Origin: Gracilariopsis chorda
Taxonomy: Eukaryota > Rhodophyta > Florideophyceae > Gracilariales > Gracilariaceae
Length of the DNA: 64,000 bases
Assembly: GCA_003194525.1 (NCBI GenBank)
Contig: NBIV01000173.1
Coordinates: 1 to 64,000 of the forward strand
Direction: 5' to 3'
Position numbers and translations under genes: made by a program. The notes beneath the pieces were generated by a model. It was not told the DNA's origin and did no database searches. It was given only the letters and a program-made list of their open reading frames with translations. Of this stretch, positions 19,987-30,901 are shown piece by piece. How positions within the stretch are numbered: the stretch's first letter is position 1; each line of letters begins with the position of its first letter.

Positions 19987-20340
19987 GACCCGGGATGTCG
20001 TTAAACTCGTCCAGGCGAAATGGGTCGAAGTTGAAGCTGTCGTAGCTCATCACTGGAGCTGCGGTGCCAAGCCAATTCTTGCTGGATTAGTACTGCGCTG
20101 AGGGATCAGGTGGGAACCGCCAGTGACCCTCGCTTTGGGCACAATGCATTAATCCGCCCGCCGTGGTGTGCCGACATTCCTGCTGATGCGAATCAGGAGG
20201 AAGCGAAATGGATCCGCAAATGGGTCTGCCTCGAGAACTTGGCCTTCAAGGCAGAGCCTAGCTTCCTATAGAGCTGGTACGTCGAAGTCGGAATTAGGCT
20301 TCATCCGCCCAAAACCAACAACAACAACAACTATCCACAT
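19978..20340 (+). mobile_element. SINE-like insertion with 5S-rRNA-like core and (AAC)n tail
   Basis: A 345-bp insertion (19987-20331) flanked by a 9-bp duplication tatccacat (19978-19986 and 20332-20340) interrupts the LINE reading frame. Its 3' end is a run of aac units, as in SINE tails. Its region 20048-20125 resembles the 3' two thirds of 5S rRNA, including CTCATCA, CAAGC, GGATTAGTACTGCGCTG and GGTGGGAACC in correct order and spacing. 5S-derived SINEs are known as the SINE3 class; assignment here is by eye only. The first about 60 bases do not look like 5S. Confidence 0.65.
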
Positions 20341-21072
20341 ACCCGCCACTTTGATCTCATATTTGTGTCTATTTTTCTTCCATTGAGCGTATGTGAATGG
20401 CACTACCGATGTCTTTCGAGGATTCAGTCTTATGTTATTCTCTTCACAATACTCCTCTAGCCTTACTACCGCAGCCTGTATGATGTTTGCGCATGACTCC
20501 AGTTTTCGTTGTGTGGCTGAGATGGATACATCGTCAGCAAACATCGTCACATGAATTCGATAGTCACCTTGTTTCACTTTATCTTGCAAATCTGCGACGT
20601 ATGCTAACCACAATCCTGGCGATAGTGTTCCTCCTTGTGGTAAACCCTGTGGGACAATAAAAGGCCTAGTGGCTGCTGTGTTCCATCGACATGTCCATCT
20701 TCGATCCATGATGAATGCTCTTATCCATCTCCAGAGTTGGATTGGACATTTCATTCTAGCCAGTTGTACTAACAATCCGTGATGTTGAACACAGTCGTAG
20801 GCCTTAGCAAAGTCACAAAAAATGGCCAACGTCTGTTGTCCTTCCTGCCATCCATATGTGATCTGCTCACAGAGCGCAGCTATGTGCTCATCTGCTGTCC
20901 GGTTCATTCTAAAACCAGCTTGACACGATGGAAGTTTGGGTTCGATCCACTGCATGAAAATTCTGTTCACCATTCTCTCCGCCAACCGTGCCACTACCGA
21001 GGTAAGGGAGATCGGTCGAAACTTCCCTTTACTCCCGGTTTCGGAATCGGTATCAGTCGTGAGAAGCGCCAT
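20332..21072 (-). pseudogene. LINE reverse transcriptase
   Basis: RT motifs in order: GKFRPISLTSVVARLAERM, QAGFRMNRTADEH, FCDFAKAYDCVQHHGLL (first Asp), GLPQGGTLSP, and the catalytic FADDVSIS. It synthesises cDNA by target-primed reverse transcription. The frame runs on into the nested SINE-like tail, giving a run of Val codons that is not original protein. It is frameshifted relative to the endonuclease-linker region upstream near 21000. Confidence 0.92.
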
Positions 21073-22131
21073 TTTGCCGGGGTTCTACCTTCAGCGTAAC
21101 TACTGTTGATGCATTCCAATAACCACTGCTTTCCAAGAGATGGAAGGTCTTGGAGAAAGGATATTTGCACTTCATCTGGGCCTCCAGTCTTCTGAGGATT
21201 CATCTGTTTCCACTCTGTTTCTAGGTGTTGTATTCCAAAAACCGCTTTCTGACCTCTCTCAGAGTTCATTGCCCAATTATGATATTCGTCCAACGCTTTC
21301 CTGTACTCGTTTCTCACTGTCTTATCAACCTTGTGGTTGCGCACGTTCTTGATCTCTGACTTAACAAACCAGGTCGCTCTCTTCTTATCCAACCATTGTT
21401 CGCTTTCTGGTGGACAAAGTATCCTGTTCTCCGATTTACCGTTCTCAATTGCCTTAGTTATTCTCCAGAGTTTCGCATCATTATCGGTTGGACGCAATGT
21501 ACTTGTCAGTTCTCGCCAAGATTCACGCTTCAGTTTATCAATTACTATCCTCGCCTGTCGTTGGGCCTGCTCAAGAGCTGCTTTGTTTTGCTCATTTGGA
21601 TCGTTTCTGTACTCCTTCCACTTATTTGTGCGCTCCTGAATTACTTCTGATGCTTCCGGACTCCACCACGGTGCTTCGCGCTTCCTCCTTCCGAACGGAA
21701 CAGATCTCTTCGCTGCTTGCAAAACTGCTTCATAGAAGTACCGGTAATGTTCGTCTAAACTCTTAACTCTAACACTGTCTATCATACAAAGCTGATTTTC
21801 TACTACTCTGGCAAACGTCTCCCAGTCTGCCTTCTTGATACTCCAGCGTTTCCACTTTTTCTGCACAAAAGGCTTCCTTCCGATATCTATGGTCAGTAAA
21901 CAAGGATGATGGTCCGAAAACAGTTGTTCAGAGACCTCCCAAGTGCTGAGCGGTAGCCACTTTTCCGGGATCGCTGCCACGGCGGTCTAACCCTTTAACT
22001 CTTGTCAAATCTTTCACCACAATGCTACATTTTGTTATCTTATCAGCGAGATATTGACTTCCCCAAGGATAAGCATGGGCTCATGTCTGCCTTACAAACA
22101 CTGAGCCAATTCCCAAAGTCGCAAAGCAACT
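20994..22131 (-). pseudogene. LINE endonuclease remnant and RT linker
   Basis: LILGEVNIS near 22070 corresponds to the GDFN motif of AP-type LINE endonucleases with the Asp lost; SDHHPCLLTID near 21910 is the C-terminal SDHxP motif. Between them are stop codons and a frame change. The following helical stretch (about 21890-21150) is the usual linker before the fingers of RT. The N-terminal endonuclease half is absent. Confidence 0.8.
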
Positions 22132-22132
22132 G

Positions 22133-22498
22133 TTGAACAAAGTCACTCTTACAAGAGCGCATGCGGCCTTTGCGCAACTACTTACCGGTCACGTTCTTAC
22201 CCCTTTCTTCTGTCTCTACGTTAGCCTGAAGCGTTTCTGCCTACATGGATGCGGGCTTAATAGTCAGAATAGCGTTGACCATTTCGTTCTAAGATGTCGT
22301 CCCAATGCAGCATCTCGACAGAGAAAACTTCCTTCTCTTCGAGAAAGACAAGGTATCGACGTCGGATCAATAGTAAGAATATGGCCAGAGAAGTTGTTGG
22401 TTTATCTGGAGGGAGAGCTTTTTCTTAGATTAATCTCTCCCGCAGTCTCGGAATTAGCGAGACGAGCCCACATGAACAAACAAGCACAAACACATTAA
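22133..22498 (+). pseudogene. 3' fragment of a related LINE, opposite orientation
   Basis: The encoded C-x3-C...NSVDHFVLRC and LRERQGIDVGSIVRIWPEKL align along their length with the C-terminal block of the LINE at 18234-18512 (NDVDHYVLRC, QERQGLGVFEIIRKWPERM), but on the plus strand and clearly diverged. It abuts the truncated 5' end of the minus-strand LINE, so one inserted into or beside the other. Confidence 0.8.
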
Positions 22499-23311
22499 CT
22501 TATCACTCAAGTCCAGATGCGAAGCGAACAACGGACACCACGTCGGACATAAACAAAGTCCGAGGCTCCCTTAAAACAGCTCCTACCGAAGTCTCGGAAA
22601 CCTGGGACACGCGATGAACACACACGAGCAAATGACATCAGTAAAATCTGAAAGCTTCATGTTTAGCCCTGGTCACATACCGTCGGCAAACGCATTACCC
22701 TTGTATAGTTTATCTGACCGCGCGACGACACCAAGCGGTCTGATCGAAATATGGTCGAGGTTGAGTTTGGAACACAAGAAACGAATCGGTTACAGAGATA
22801 GTAGATAGTTGCCTTGGCGCATCCCAGACCCCGAAATACCGAGTCCTTGTAACCTGTTTGCCCATTAGTAGTACCGGGGTCCTGGTTGGTAGCGTAACAT
22901 GGACAGAGGATTGGGTCTAGATCTGTCGGACAAAATGTAGGTAATGCATCTGGTCAGCCTCCGATCGGGTGCTTTTGCAATACTAGGCCACCTAAGGCGG
23001 GTGTGGATAAAAAGGCGATAAATATGGACTGCTATTACCGATTCGGACGAAAATCAAATACATTTGGAGCGGGAATGCTACAGACGAGCATCTGAAAATG
23101 ATTGCCTCGTTCTGGGCTGCTAATGAGTTGAAAGTACTTGAGATTTCGTTTCAGAGAGCACTACTTGGCCGAAGCTACTCGCGTTCTAAGCTTACGGCAT
23201 CTTGGAAAAAAAAAGAGAACTGTTCTTCACAATACAGCAGAAAACCGTACCAGTACCGTAGTCACCTTGCGTCGCGTAGGCTAGTTATCGCATCCTTACC
23301 ACTTTCGAACA
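22499..23311. other. Intergenic, no gene seen
   Basis: No recognisable domain on either strand. It includes the 3' flank of the aldolase gene at its right end. Confidence 0.5.
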
Positions 23312-24667
23312 CTAGTACTTGTAACCCTTTTCAAAGGTGCCCAATGCATCTAGAGAAGGCTCGGATCCCTTAGTGTACTTGCCAAGGTTGGCGAGGGAGT
23401 TTGCGCGAGCACGTGCCATAAGAGCTTGCTGGGCAGCAGGCACGTTTTCAGGCTTGCCCATCCACGACTTGAGGCACGATTGTTGCAAGGCCCGTCCGTA
23501 GGAGAAGCTGAGGCTCCATGGACCCTTACGCTCGATAGTGTTCATAGCGCTGAGGTTGATGGAAGCCTCCTCCTCTGACATACCACCAGACAAAAACATG
23601 ATTCCAGGAACAGCAGATGGTACTCGGCGTTCCAAGGTGCGCACAGTCATTGCACCGATTTCTTCGGGGGACGTCGTGCCCTTGTAGTCAGATCCAGGGA
23701 CAACCATGTTCGGCTTCAGCAGGGATCCTTCCAAGAGCACACCGTTGGTGTCACATGCCTTGTAGACATGAGCAAGCACTTCTTCCTGAACTTCAGCGGT
23801 TCTGGAGATCGGATGGTCTCCATCCATAAGAATTTCCGGTTCAATAATTGGCACAAGGCCAGCATTTTGAACAGTTCGTGCGTAGCGTGCTAAACCCCAA
23901 GTGTTCTCGAGGAGGGATACTTTGGACGGGGTCTTGTCAGAGATCTGGAGCACCGCTCGCCACTTGGCGAAGCGAGCACCTTGCTTGTAGTAGGCGGCAG
24001 CACGTTCGCCCAAGCCGTCCAAACCAGTGCACCAGGTCTCGAAAGATTCTGCGTTACCGAGCGGGGAAAGGCCCTTATCGACTTTGATTCCAGGAATAAT
24101 ACCGATGTCCTTCAGACAGTCAACAAAAGGTTTCCCTTCAATACTGTTCTGATACAAGGTTTCCTCGAAAAGGATGGCACCAGAAATGTACTCACCAAGG
24201 CCTTGACAGTTGAAAAGAAGGCCGCGGTAGGCCTGACGGTTTGCTTCAGTGTTCTCAACGCCAATGGATGCCAGTCTTTTGCCGATCGTCTTCGTAGACT
24301 CGTCGACCGCGAGAATACCCTTTCCTGGGGATGCAATCTTCGATGCCGTAGAAATCAGCTCATCTGCATACTGCTCAAGGGACATGCGAGGCTGCACACG
24401 GGCATTGCGGCTGCGAACAGTAGTGGAGCGGGCTGAAACAAACGAGGATGATCCGACAATGCTGCGTAGTTCACGAAGAAGTAACGCGAGAACAGCGACG
24501 AGAGGGCGCAAAGAGGGTACGTAGATTAACGCATTGTGGATTGGTTAGTGCTCTGGGAAAGATCTCCAGAGTGTGAGATCTGGGGAAGAATTTGGCGGAA
24601 AGATGCTCGCAACGTACTTGGCGGGGCGGGACACTGGAAGGGCGTTGACAAACGCAGTAGGAGCCAT
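23312..24667 (-). CDS. Class I fructose-bisphosphate aldolase, plastid type, one intron
   Basis: Cleaves fructose-1,6-bisphosphate (and sedoheptulose-1,7-bisphosphate in the Calvin cycle) via a Schiff base. Model: exon 1 24667-24618, intron 24617-24462, exon 2 24461-23312, giving 399 residues. The N-terminus [12 protein letters not shown]...[10 protein letters not shown] is Ser/Arg-rich without acids, as in plastid transit peptides. Catalytic residues: Asp70 (LAVDES), Lys183 (FAKWR), Glu224/Glu226 (IIEPEIL), Schiff-base Lys266 (GSLLKPNMV), C-terminal Tyr399. The unspliced frame has a stop and exon 2 has no ATG before Met43, which supports the intron. Confidence 0.93.
24462..24617 (-). other. 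Spliceosomal intron in the aldolase gene
   Basis: Minus-strand donor GTACGT and acceptor TACGCAG, 156 bp. Splicing joins AA to C (Asn17) and keeps frame into [12 protein letters not shown]. It lies inside the transit peptide, a common place for introns in nuclear genes for plastid proteins. It is the only intron I can support in the window. Confidence 0.8.
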
Positions 24668-26263
24668 CGTGAATCAAGTGGGTAAGAAGATGGAATATCG
24701 AGGATAAGCTCCTGCTTCGCTACAGAGGTAAAGAAAGGTTGGGCCGCTATCCGGCGTGAACAGAAGCGGGGAGAAAGCTGGCGAGCCCAAATACGATTAT
24801 TGCGAGAGCTCGCTGCTGGACGAAATCGGTCAGTGCAAGGCAGAGATGGTTTGCTGGGAGAAGCGTAGGTTCTAACAAGATCTGTGTGGTGTGCAACTGT
24901 CCAAGCAGAAGCAGCCAATGGCGTTTGAATATGTTCAATGCCGGCGCAGCATGAACTGCCACTTGGCGCTGAGAAAACCAAGCATTAAGGCGTCGCTCCA
25001 AAATGTGCTCAATTCTTTACTTTTGAAGACAACCGAGATCACCAGACATTGGCTTGCCACTTTCATGGATGTGAAGCGCATGCTCCTGAACAACTTTCGG
25101 CCTCTCACGGGCAGATCCTCTTCCCAGGCGTGCATTGCGCTTTTTTCAATCTGCACAATTATCATGTAAAGCTGGACTGCAAAATTGTGCAAAATGGACA
25201 ACTTTTCTGAAACGTCTGCTTTTTCTGAAGCTAAATTAAGTCGCGCTGACAATCGGTACACGTACCAACGATACCTTTGGTACCTTCGCACCATTGCACA
25301 CCGCACCCGACAAGCTCACCTGAGACAGATTGCCACCTACATAGGTGGCCATCTACCTACCCTTTTTACCAAAGGTGGTATCCCTATAACCCTTACTACC
25401 AGAGGATGGATGGCAGGATTCCTCTTCAGTACGACCGCATGCGCTCGGTGGTCTTCGATTATGGCATGGAAGAGAGCGCTAGCAGTTCACAAAAAGTTGA
25501 GGAACTCTGACTGAGCCGCTGAATTCAAAGTACAGTTGCCCACCACGAGAGATATTGCCATCATGGCAAAGGGTGCATTTTTGTCTGCAATGCGTTGCAG
25601 ATAAGGGTTAGACCGCTAACCCTCTGCGCAACGGTCGCCAAAAACCGTCCCTCATGGAAAGAGAGAATGTGTACGTGCCCGGGGCATCAACCTGTCATGA
25701 TGCTGGATGCATCTCACGCTCCGAAACAGAGCGTTCGTTCTACGGCCCGCGCTTGCAGTAATGTTCACCGCAGTGCCGCACCCACCCGCACAGCCTTCCG
25801 TTTACTCAATTCAGATACATAACCGTCGTTCGGTGCAACGACCTAACTTCACTTTTTTGTCTCATGTTGCACCATTGACATGTCTCCAACTTGGCATGGT
25901 TTCCAGATGGGTGGCTAACAGCTCGTGATGTTTCCCGAGCACTACGGCGAACTGCCTCCTCCAACGCGCCGCCGCTTGCCGCGTGCTGCGGCGTGCGCTT
26001 GTCCTAGAAACGACCGAAGACGGGGGGACGCCTGAGTGTGGGAGTGGACAGCGGCGCACGACTTGTTGGCTTTGCCGCGCATTCTGTGTGTGGCACTTTG
26101 GTCCAGCCAGCGCGCACGTTTTGGAGAGCCATGCCGCAGGTTTGTACACCGTGTTTCTTCTATTCCCCTCAAACTGGTTTCCCGCTTCGTTGCACGTTGT
26201 GCTACCGCTTCGCTACCCATCTTTATTCCCGCTGTCCATAAACACACATCTGTTCGTCATCAT
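24668..26263. other. Intergenic, no gene seen
   Basis: Contains the aldolase promoter at its left end. Several frames of 80-120 codons overlap each other here with no recognisable motif; none is called. Confidence 0.45.
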
Positions 26264-26673
26264 CATGTTCGCATTCGGGAAGAAGGAATTTGCCTTGTGC
26301 TCAAGCTCAACGCCAACAAAAACGCTGCCACTGCTGTCAATTCGTCGCGCGGCGTCGACGCAGACAACCTTCCTCAGTCATATCCAGCGCCATCGACGGC
26401 GACCCCGAATGGAGTCCCATCAACATAGCTGCCATTGCGTCTGATGATGATAAGCGTCTCCGCGAACAAGCCACTCTGTCGGAATGTCAATTCGATGCCG
26501 CTGGTTCTTCTCCCGGTATTGAGATCTGGCGCGGATAGGAGAAGTTCACGTCACCAAAGCAGCAAATGTATGCCGATAACTAGTCGTTTTACAGTGGTGA
26601 TGCGTACATTCTGTTGAAGACAACCAAGACTGACGGTGATGAACATGTATGAGTTATATGGACGAATGCGTGA
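26264..26673 (+). pseudogene. Gelsolin/severin-family fragment with two stops
   Basis: From about 26386 one frame reads INIAAIASDDDKRLREQA, then AGSSPGIEIWR, stop, EKFTSP, then a second stop, SFYSGDAYILLKTTK. This is the start of a gelsolin repeat: the family pattern is GLxIWRIExF...FYxGDxYIxL, and the N-terminal NIA-IGSxxDKK stretch is typical of severin-like actin-severing proteins. TAG codons fall at the Ile of WRIE and before the FYSGD block. The ATG at 26264 is a possible original start, but the N-terminal stretch is not in one frame with the domain. Only the first repeat is recognisable. Confidence 0.65.
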
Positions 26674-27322
26674 GGATTGCGGGGCATGGGAAAAAAAACA
26701 AGATTGGTGCCGAACCGCAGGCGAGGTACCAATTTTCCCTTCGTGGGTGCACGCTGAGTTGTGGAGCTAGCAATCGCAACATCTGGCCCACCAGCAGAGC
26801 CTTTAGTCGATGATCGTTGAGCAGATCAATGTTTCGCTGCGCATGTTCGCTCATATGTTGTCGTCACGCAATTTTATGTTTGCAAGCGCTATGCAACCAC
26901 GCCAGTGCTTCTTTCAATAAGTCGTGAAGAACACTTTGCGCATGTTATCTTCATCTTTCAAAGAAAGCCTCTCAGTGCTATCCACAGAATCATAATGAGT
27001 TCCTCTACATCCAGCGACAGATATGCGAATGTGCATTCTTCCTTCCCTCGACAACTTAGTGCTTGCACTTCCATTACTTGTTTCTTCCCCGATTCCCAAA
27101 CATGTTATTCTCTAAAACCTTTTCGCTCTGCATTTTCAGTTGGAACAAACACACAACACGCAAATTGTCTGCCAAAACAAGATCCTTCAACCGCGATGAC
27201 GTTTAAATTCTGCAAACAAAGAACGTTGGTCCGCAGGGCTACATCATCAAATCCGTAGATCAACCTTCACATTCATATGGCTAGATTACAATCCAAATCA
27301 TTAGTTCATCCTCACAATCCCA
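26674..27322. other. Intergenic, no gene seen
   Basis: AT-richer than the gene islands; no recognisable coding sequence on either strand. Possible further gelsolin repeats were looked for and not found. Confidence 0.45.
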
Positions 27323-28086
27323 CTACTCACTCGCTTTCTGAGGAGCCCAATATCGTGATACTGGAGCTCCCATCTCTTCGAAAAACAATGACCTTGTGCT
27401 CTCCTCGGATTTGATCCAGAACTCATTTCCGTGACATGCACTCATCAGATTTCCGACTCCAGCCATAAACTTACGCAACTGCTTCAATCTTTCTACGCAT
27501 TCGAACTTATTCAATCGCGTTACGTAAAACCACAGCTTCTCAAAAGTTGCATGTTCGAATCCTCTGCATTTCCAAAGAAAATGAATCCTTCTACCAGTGC
27601 ATATCTGATACAGTTCGCTTCAAAATCAAAGAATGTTAACCCACCATCTGACCTGAGAACGGTATTAGCTGGGTTCAAATCTCCATGCACTAGCGTTAGT
27701 GGAACCTTAAACTGCGAAACCTTATGCCAAACGTCGTCCGCATAATCTATAAACAGCTTAGTATACTCTTCCCTCGCTTTCATTACGCGTCGCTTTAGTT
27801 GTTTCAGTTGTGCATCGTACCAGCTTGGATCGCTCATGATCGTTACCAACCTGTTCTTGATTTCTGGGCCACTGACTACAGGTACTCCTGCCTTCTTGAG
27901 GTCATCTATGACCTCAATCGACGCCTCCTGCATACCACCCCACTCATCCAGTACCTTCCTCACCAGCTTGGGATGTTTGCCTGTCGAGCATTCCTCGTCC
28001 TTCATCGGTATTCCATAGTTTTCAATCAGCATCCACCGTTCTCCATGTCCACAGCAAGAAGGCTGTGAAAGCTTTATGGCATCACA
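27323..28086 (-). pseudogene. APH-fold kinase-like protein, truncated and frameshifted
   Basis: The first block (28086-27520) holds the APH/choline-kinase catalytic loop LVHGDLNPANTVL and the metal-binding FFDFEAN that follows it, the hallmark pair of the aminoglycoside phosphotransferase superfamily, whose members phosphorylate small hydroxylated molecules. The second block (27550-27323, FEKLWFYVTRLNKFECVERL...) continues the C-terminal helical part in another frame, so one frameshift or a very small unrecognised intron lies near 27550. The N-terminal lobe is missing: an in-frame TAG precedes the first block at 28087. An upstream exon cannot be excluded. Substrate unknown. Confidence 0.6.
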
Positions 28087-29460
28087 CTACTCAGTGCATA
28101 CGAACGAACGAACGAAACAAGTTCTACTGACGTGAAGGGGGCCTTACGGCTGTAAGGCGTTGGACTCTGGGGAAGAGCCAGTCGTCGGCGGTTTACACCT
28201 ACCGCTGTGCAGTGGAGAACTACTCGTTCGAGTGCAAACGCTAGTGGGGAGGTACTCTCTACCTGGCTCAGAGCCTCTCGCTTGGCTCAACCATTAGGAC
28301 CACGAAGCAGTTATCCTACTAAAGCGCATATAGGTCGAATATGCGTTGATGAAGAGTTATTGTTGTACTACGCTGATTCCAGGGCGGTAGGGGTGATGTG
28401 ATGTAGAGGTTGATGACGATAGAGTAAATAGTAAAAGACTGTGCCAAACCAGATGGTTGAAATCATATAGTTTTTTGTCTTTTATACTAAAGAAAACAAC
28501 GAATATTCACAGAAACTTGTCCTCTGTAAAACTCAACAAAACTGCTGTTGTAACTTGCATCAACTTTAATAATTTGCGTTGATGAAATGAATTTTTGTCA
28601 GTGCCAAAGAAGTGACATACGCAAACCTATCACTCGCGTTCTTTCTAACCACTTATGACCAGTTTTATATTATATTACTTCTTGGTACATCCTCAAATTA
28701 TTTATTATCTTATATTGTTAACTGTTTTTTGGGGGCAATAGATTTGTAAACGTCGTCAAAAACGTTTTCCGCAAAACAAGCGGCTAGATTGTTTCTTTAT
28801 TTAAGGTAGAGTCCCTCAGTCTAAGAGGCTTTTTTAGACCTGTTTTGAGGAACTTACAACATTTTTAAGCATGATATTCTCCCCGAAAGACCATCACACT
28901 CACCAAATTGCTCGAAAAAGGCACGAAAACTTCAATTATGAGACTCAGGAAAGCCAGTTATGAAACAATTTCTTGAAAAATGCACCTGACAGTTTCAAGA
29001 GTACAAAAACTGTCAAAATTTTGCATCAATAAAACCAACGATAAATTAAGTTTATGTGTAAACCTCAACAAAAATACAGCTTTCCAAACAAATTTCATGT
29101 CTTGATTTGCACAAGATTACATTTTATACGTCACCATCTCAGACTGCTCAAATAAAGCGAGGTTCAATGTGCGCCTCAATGTGCTGCTGGTACGCAAGTA
29201 GCATTCTTTGCTGCCGCTGTCGTTTTTGCCCACATGTGCGAAAATCTTATCGGCCACCGCGTCGATAGACTTCTAGCCGCGCGCTAAAACACGCACTTGG
29301 GTGCCTACCTGCAGTCAATGATCATGTCCAAGAACGTTCAGTCAGCGTTTCAGTCATATTTCTGCACGCTGGACCATACGCAGCTGCTACAGAAGGAGTC
29401 GTCTCGAGACACCGCGCTTCCGACCGCTGACTACGAGGGAGTGCGATACGCTGGACACCA
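28087..29460. other. AT-rich spacer with small repeats
   Basis: No gene seen. Features noted: four cgaa units at 28101-28116, and a perfect hairpin GCCTTAC-GGCT-GTAAGGC at 28141-28158. From 28400 to about 29150 the sequence is strongly AT-rich and without long frames. Confidence 0.5.
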
Positions 29461-29756
29461 ATCCGCTTGACGATGCTTACGATAACTTTAATTACATACC
29501 GCTCTTCGCCTGGGTATCCCTCCTGCGCGACGATCGCTCTGAATTTGAGGCCGTGAGACAGCAGAATGCACACGACTTCCTCCGCTTCCTGCTCGACAAG
29601 GTCGATGCCGCCCTCAAGATGCACCCATCAGCCATCTATTTTCCCTGCAGTGACGCTCCACAATCTCCACTACTGGAGCACAGTGCCGCCCACGTTTCCT
29701 GCGAGGCTTTGATGTCAAGAAACAAGCCCACTTGCACGTGCCCAGCAGTTCCGTAG
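29461..29756 (+). pseudogene. Ubiquitin-specific protease fragment
   Basis: One frame reads DAYDNFNYIPLFAWVSLLR, then FEAVRQQNAHDFLRFLLDKV. The QQxAHxFLxFLLD block is the second conserved box of ubiquitin-specific proteases (family pattern QQDAHEFL). The Cys box that should lie upstream (GNTCYxNS) and the His box downstream were looked for and not seen, so this is a fragment. Host gene remnant rather than transposon, by inference. Confidence 0.5.
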
Positions 29757-30053
29757 CCACTACATCGCGTTATATGTGCTTCACGAGGATAGGCACTTGC
29801 TGTTCATCAAAGCGGTTGCCGGTATCAAGTGGCACCAGGCACTGCGATACTGACGCGGCACGCTGGTCAACACGTGCCACAAAAGCGTGCGCGGCACGTG
29901 GTCAACGCACGCGGAATTCGAGCACCGACTTGATAAAGGCAAGTCAGAGCTCATTTCCATCGCCAAGACGTCCTGTGCGCACGAATGACTGAGCTTGCTG
30001 TTCGCCTCTTGCATTATGAATTACGACTACATAGCAATCGAATTGAATGACCC

Positions 30054-30896
30054 TGTGGTGCAATGCCCCAAAGGTGAAAAACACCGAAAGAAGTTCGGGA
30101 TCTTCCTCTCACGAGGTGAACCCAATTGGGTAGAGCCCTCCCAGAGGTGTCACGGCGAAGCCGGTTTGTAAGACCAGGAACACCTGTCGCGACTTGCGCA
30201 GGGAGGTGAAGGCGAAGAATCGGTATCCGCGTGAGCGGGGTGTGATCCTCAGTAGAGGTATGTTTCCACGTAAGTGGAGATGTGTGAGCGGGTGCACACA
30301 GGAGGGCCGCGGGTAGCGGGATGTACTACCCTGAAAGGGGGAAAGGAGGAGAGTGAAGGGAAAGGAGGAAGAGTGTGCTAGGGTGAGTTGCGAGAGCGAC
30401 GAACTAATACGGCAATGCCGGTGGACAGGACTCCCTATACAGGGCGAAACACCAATGTGATTGGAACAATTATACTCCCAAGGATTGGTCTCTTTAGGTG
30501 TGCAAGGGGGTTAGAGTTCCAGTGGTTCACGGCGTTTCTTTCCAAGGAGGAGTTGAGAACGCGCGGAAGAGGCAACAACTAGATCCAATTCCCCAGGTTC
30601 GGGGTCCGTTTTTGGGGAAGCTTTACTGGTGTGACGGCAGTGCGCCGTCGCACTAAGTACTAACTTCCCAGAAATTAGTGTAAAAATAATAAATACAATT
30701 AACTAAAACTATTAGAAATACTCCACATTTCGTGGAAACATCCACTACTGTGGCCAACCGACAATTGGCCCAAAACCATGTCCCACGTGTCCATATCCAC
30801 CATAGTGGGGCGTATTTCATAAACACACTACACAACCGATAATATCGGGAAAACAATCAAGTACCAGGAATCCCTCCCTGAGGGCGTTGCACTTCA
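30054..30896 (-). repeat. Solo LTR of the element-2 family, with target duplication
   Basis: 843 bp, from TGTGGTGCAATGCCCC to GGGCGTTGCACTTCA, similar over its whole length to the LTRs of the element at 35036-45143. It is flanked by perfect 5-bp direct repeats gaccc (30049-30053 and 30897-30901). There is no internal sequence, so it is what remains after recombination between two LTRs. Orientation is taken as minus by alignment with element 2. Confidence 0.95.
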
Positions 30897-30901
30897 GACC
30901 C

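Larger units (their letters stand above)
18192..22131 (-). mobile_element. LINE (non-LTR retrotransposon), 5' truncated, inactive
   Basis: In minus-strand order: end of an AP-type endonuclease (LILGEVNIS near 22070, FSDHHPCLL near 21920), reverse transcriptase (20.3-21.1 kb), connection region (19.26-19.99 kb), RNase H (18.55-19.09 kb) and a C-terminal Cys/His cluster (18.23-18.51 kb). The RNase H after RT suggests an I/Tad-like clade. Several frameshifts separate the blocks. The endonuclease N-terminus is missing and sequence stops abruptly near 22131, next to an opposite-strand fragment of a related LINE. A SINE-like element is nested at 19987-20331. Confidence 0.9.

Noticed and set aside
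22840-22910. Possible 5S-like words (attagtagtac, ggttggtagcgtaac)
   Set aside because: Order and spacing do not follow 5S rRNA, unlike the nested insertion in the LINE.
27552-27561. Exact tRNA B-box word gttcgaatcc
   Set aside because: No A box, D arm or acceptor pairing around it, and it lies in the APH-type coding sequence.
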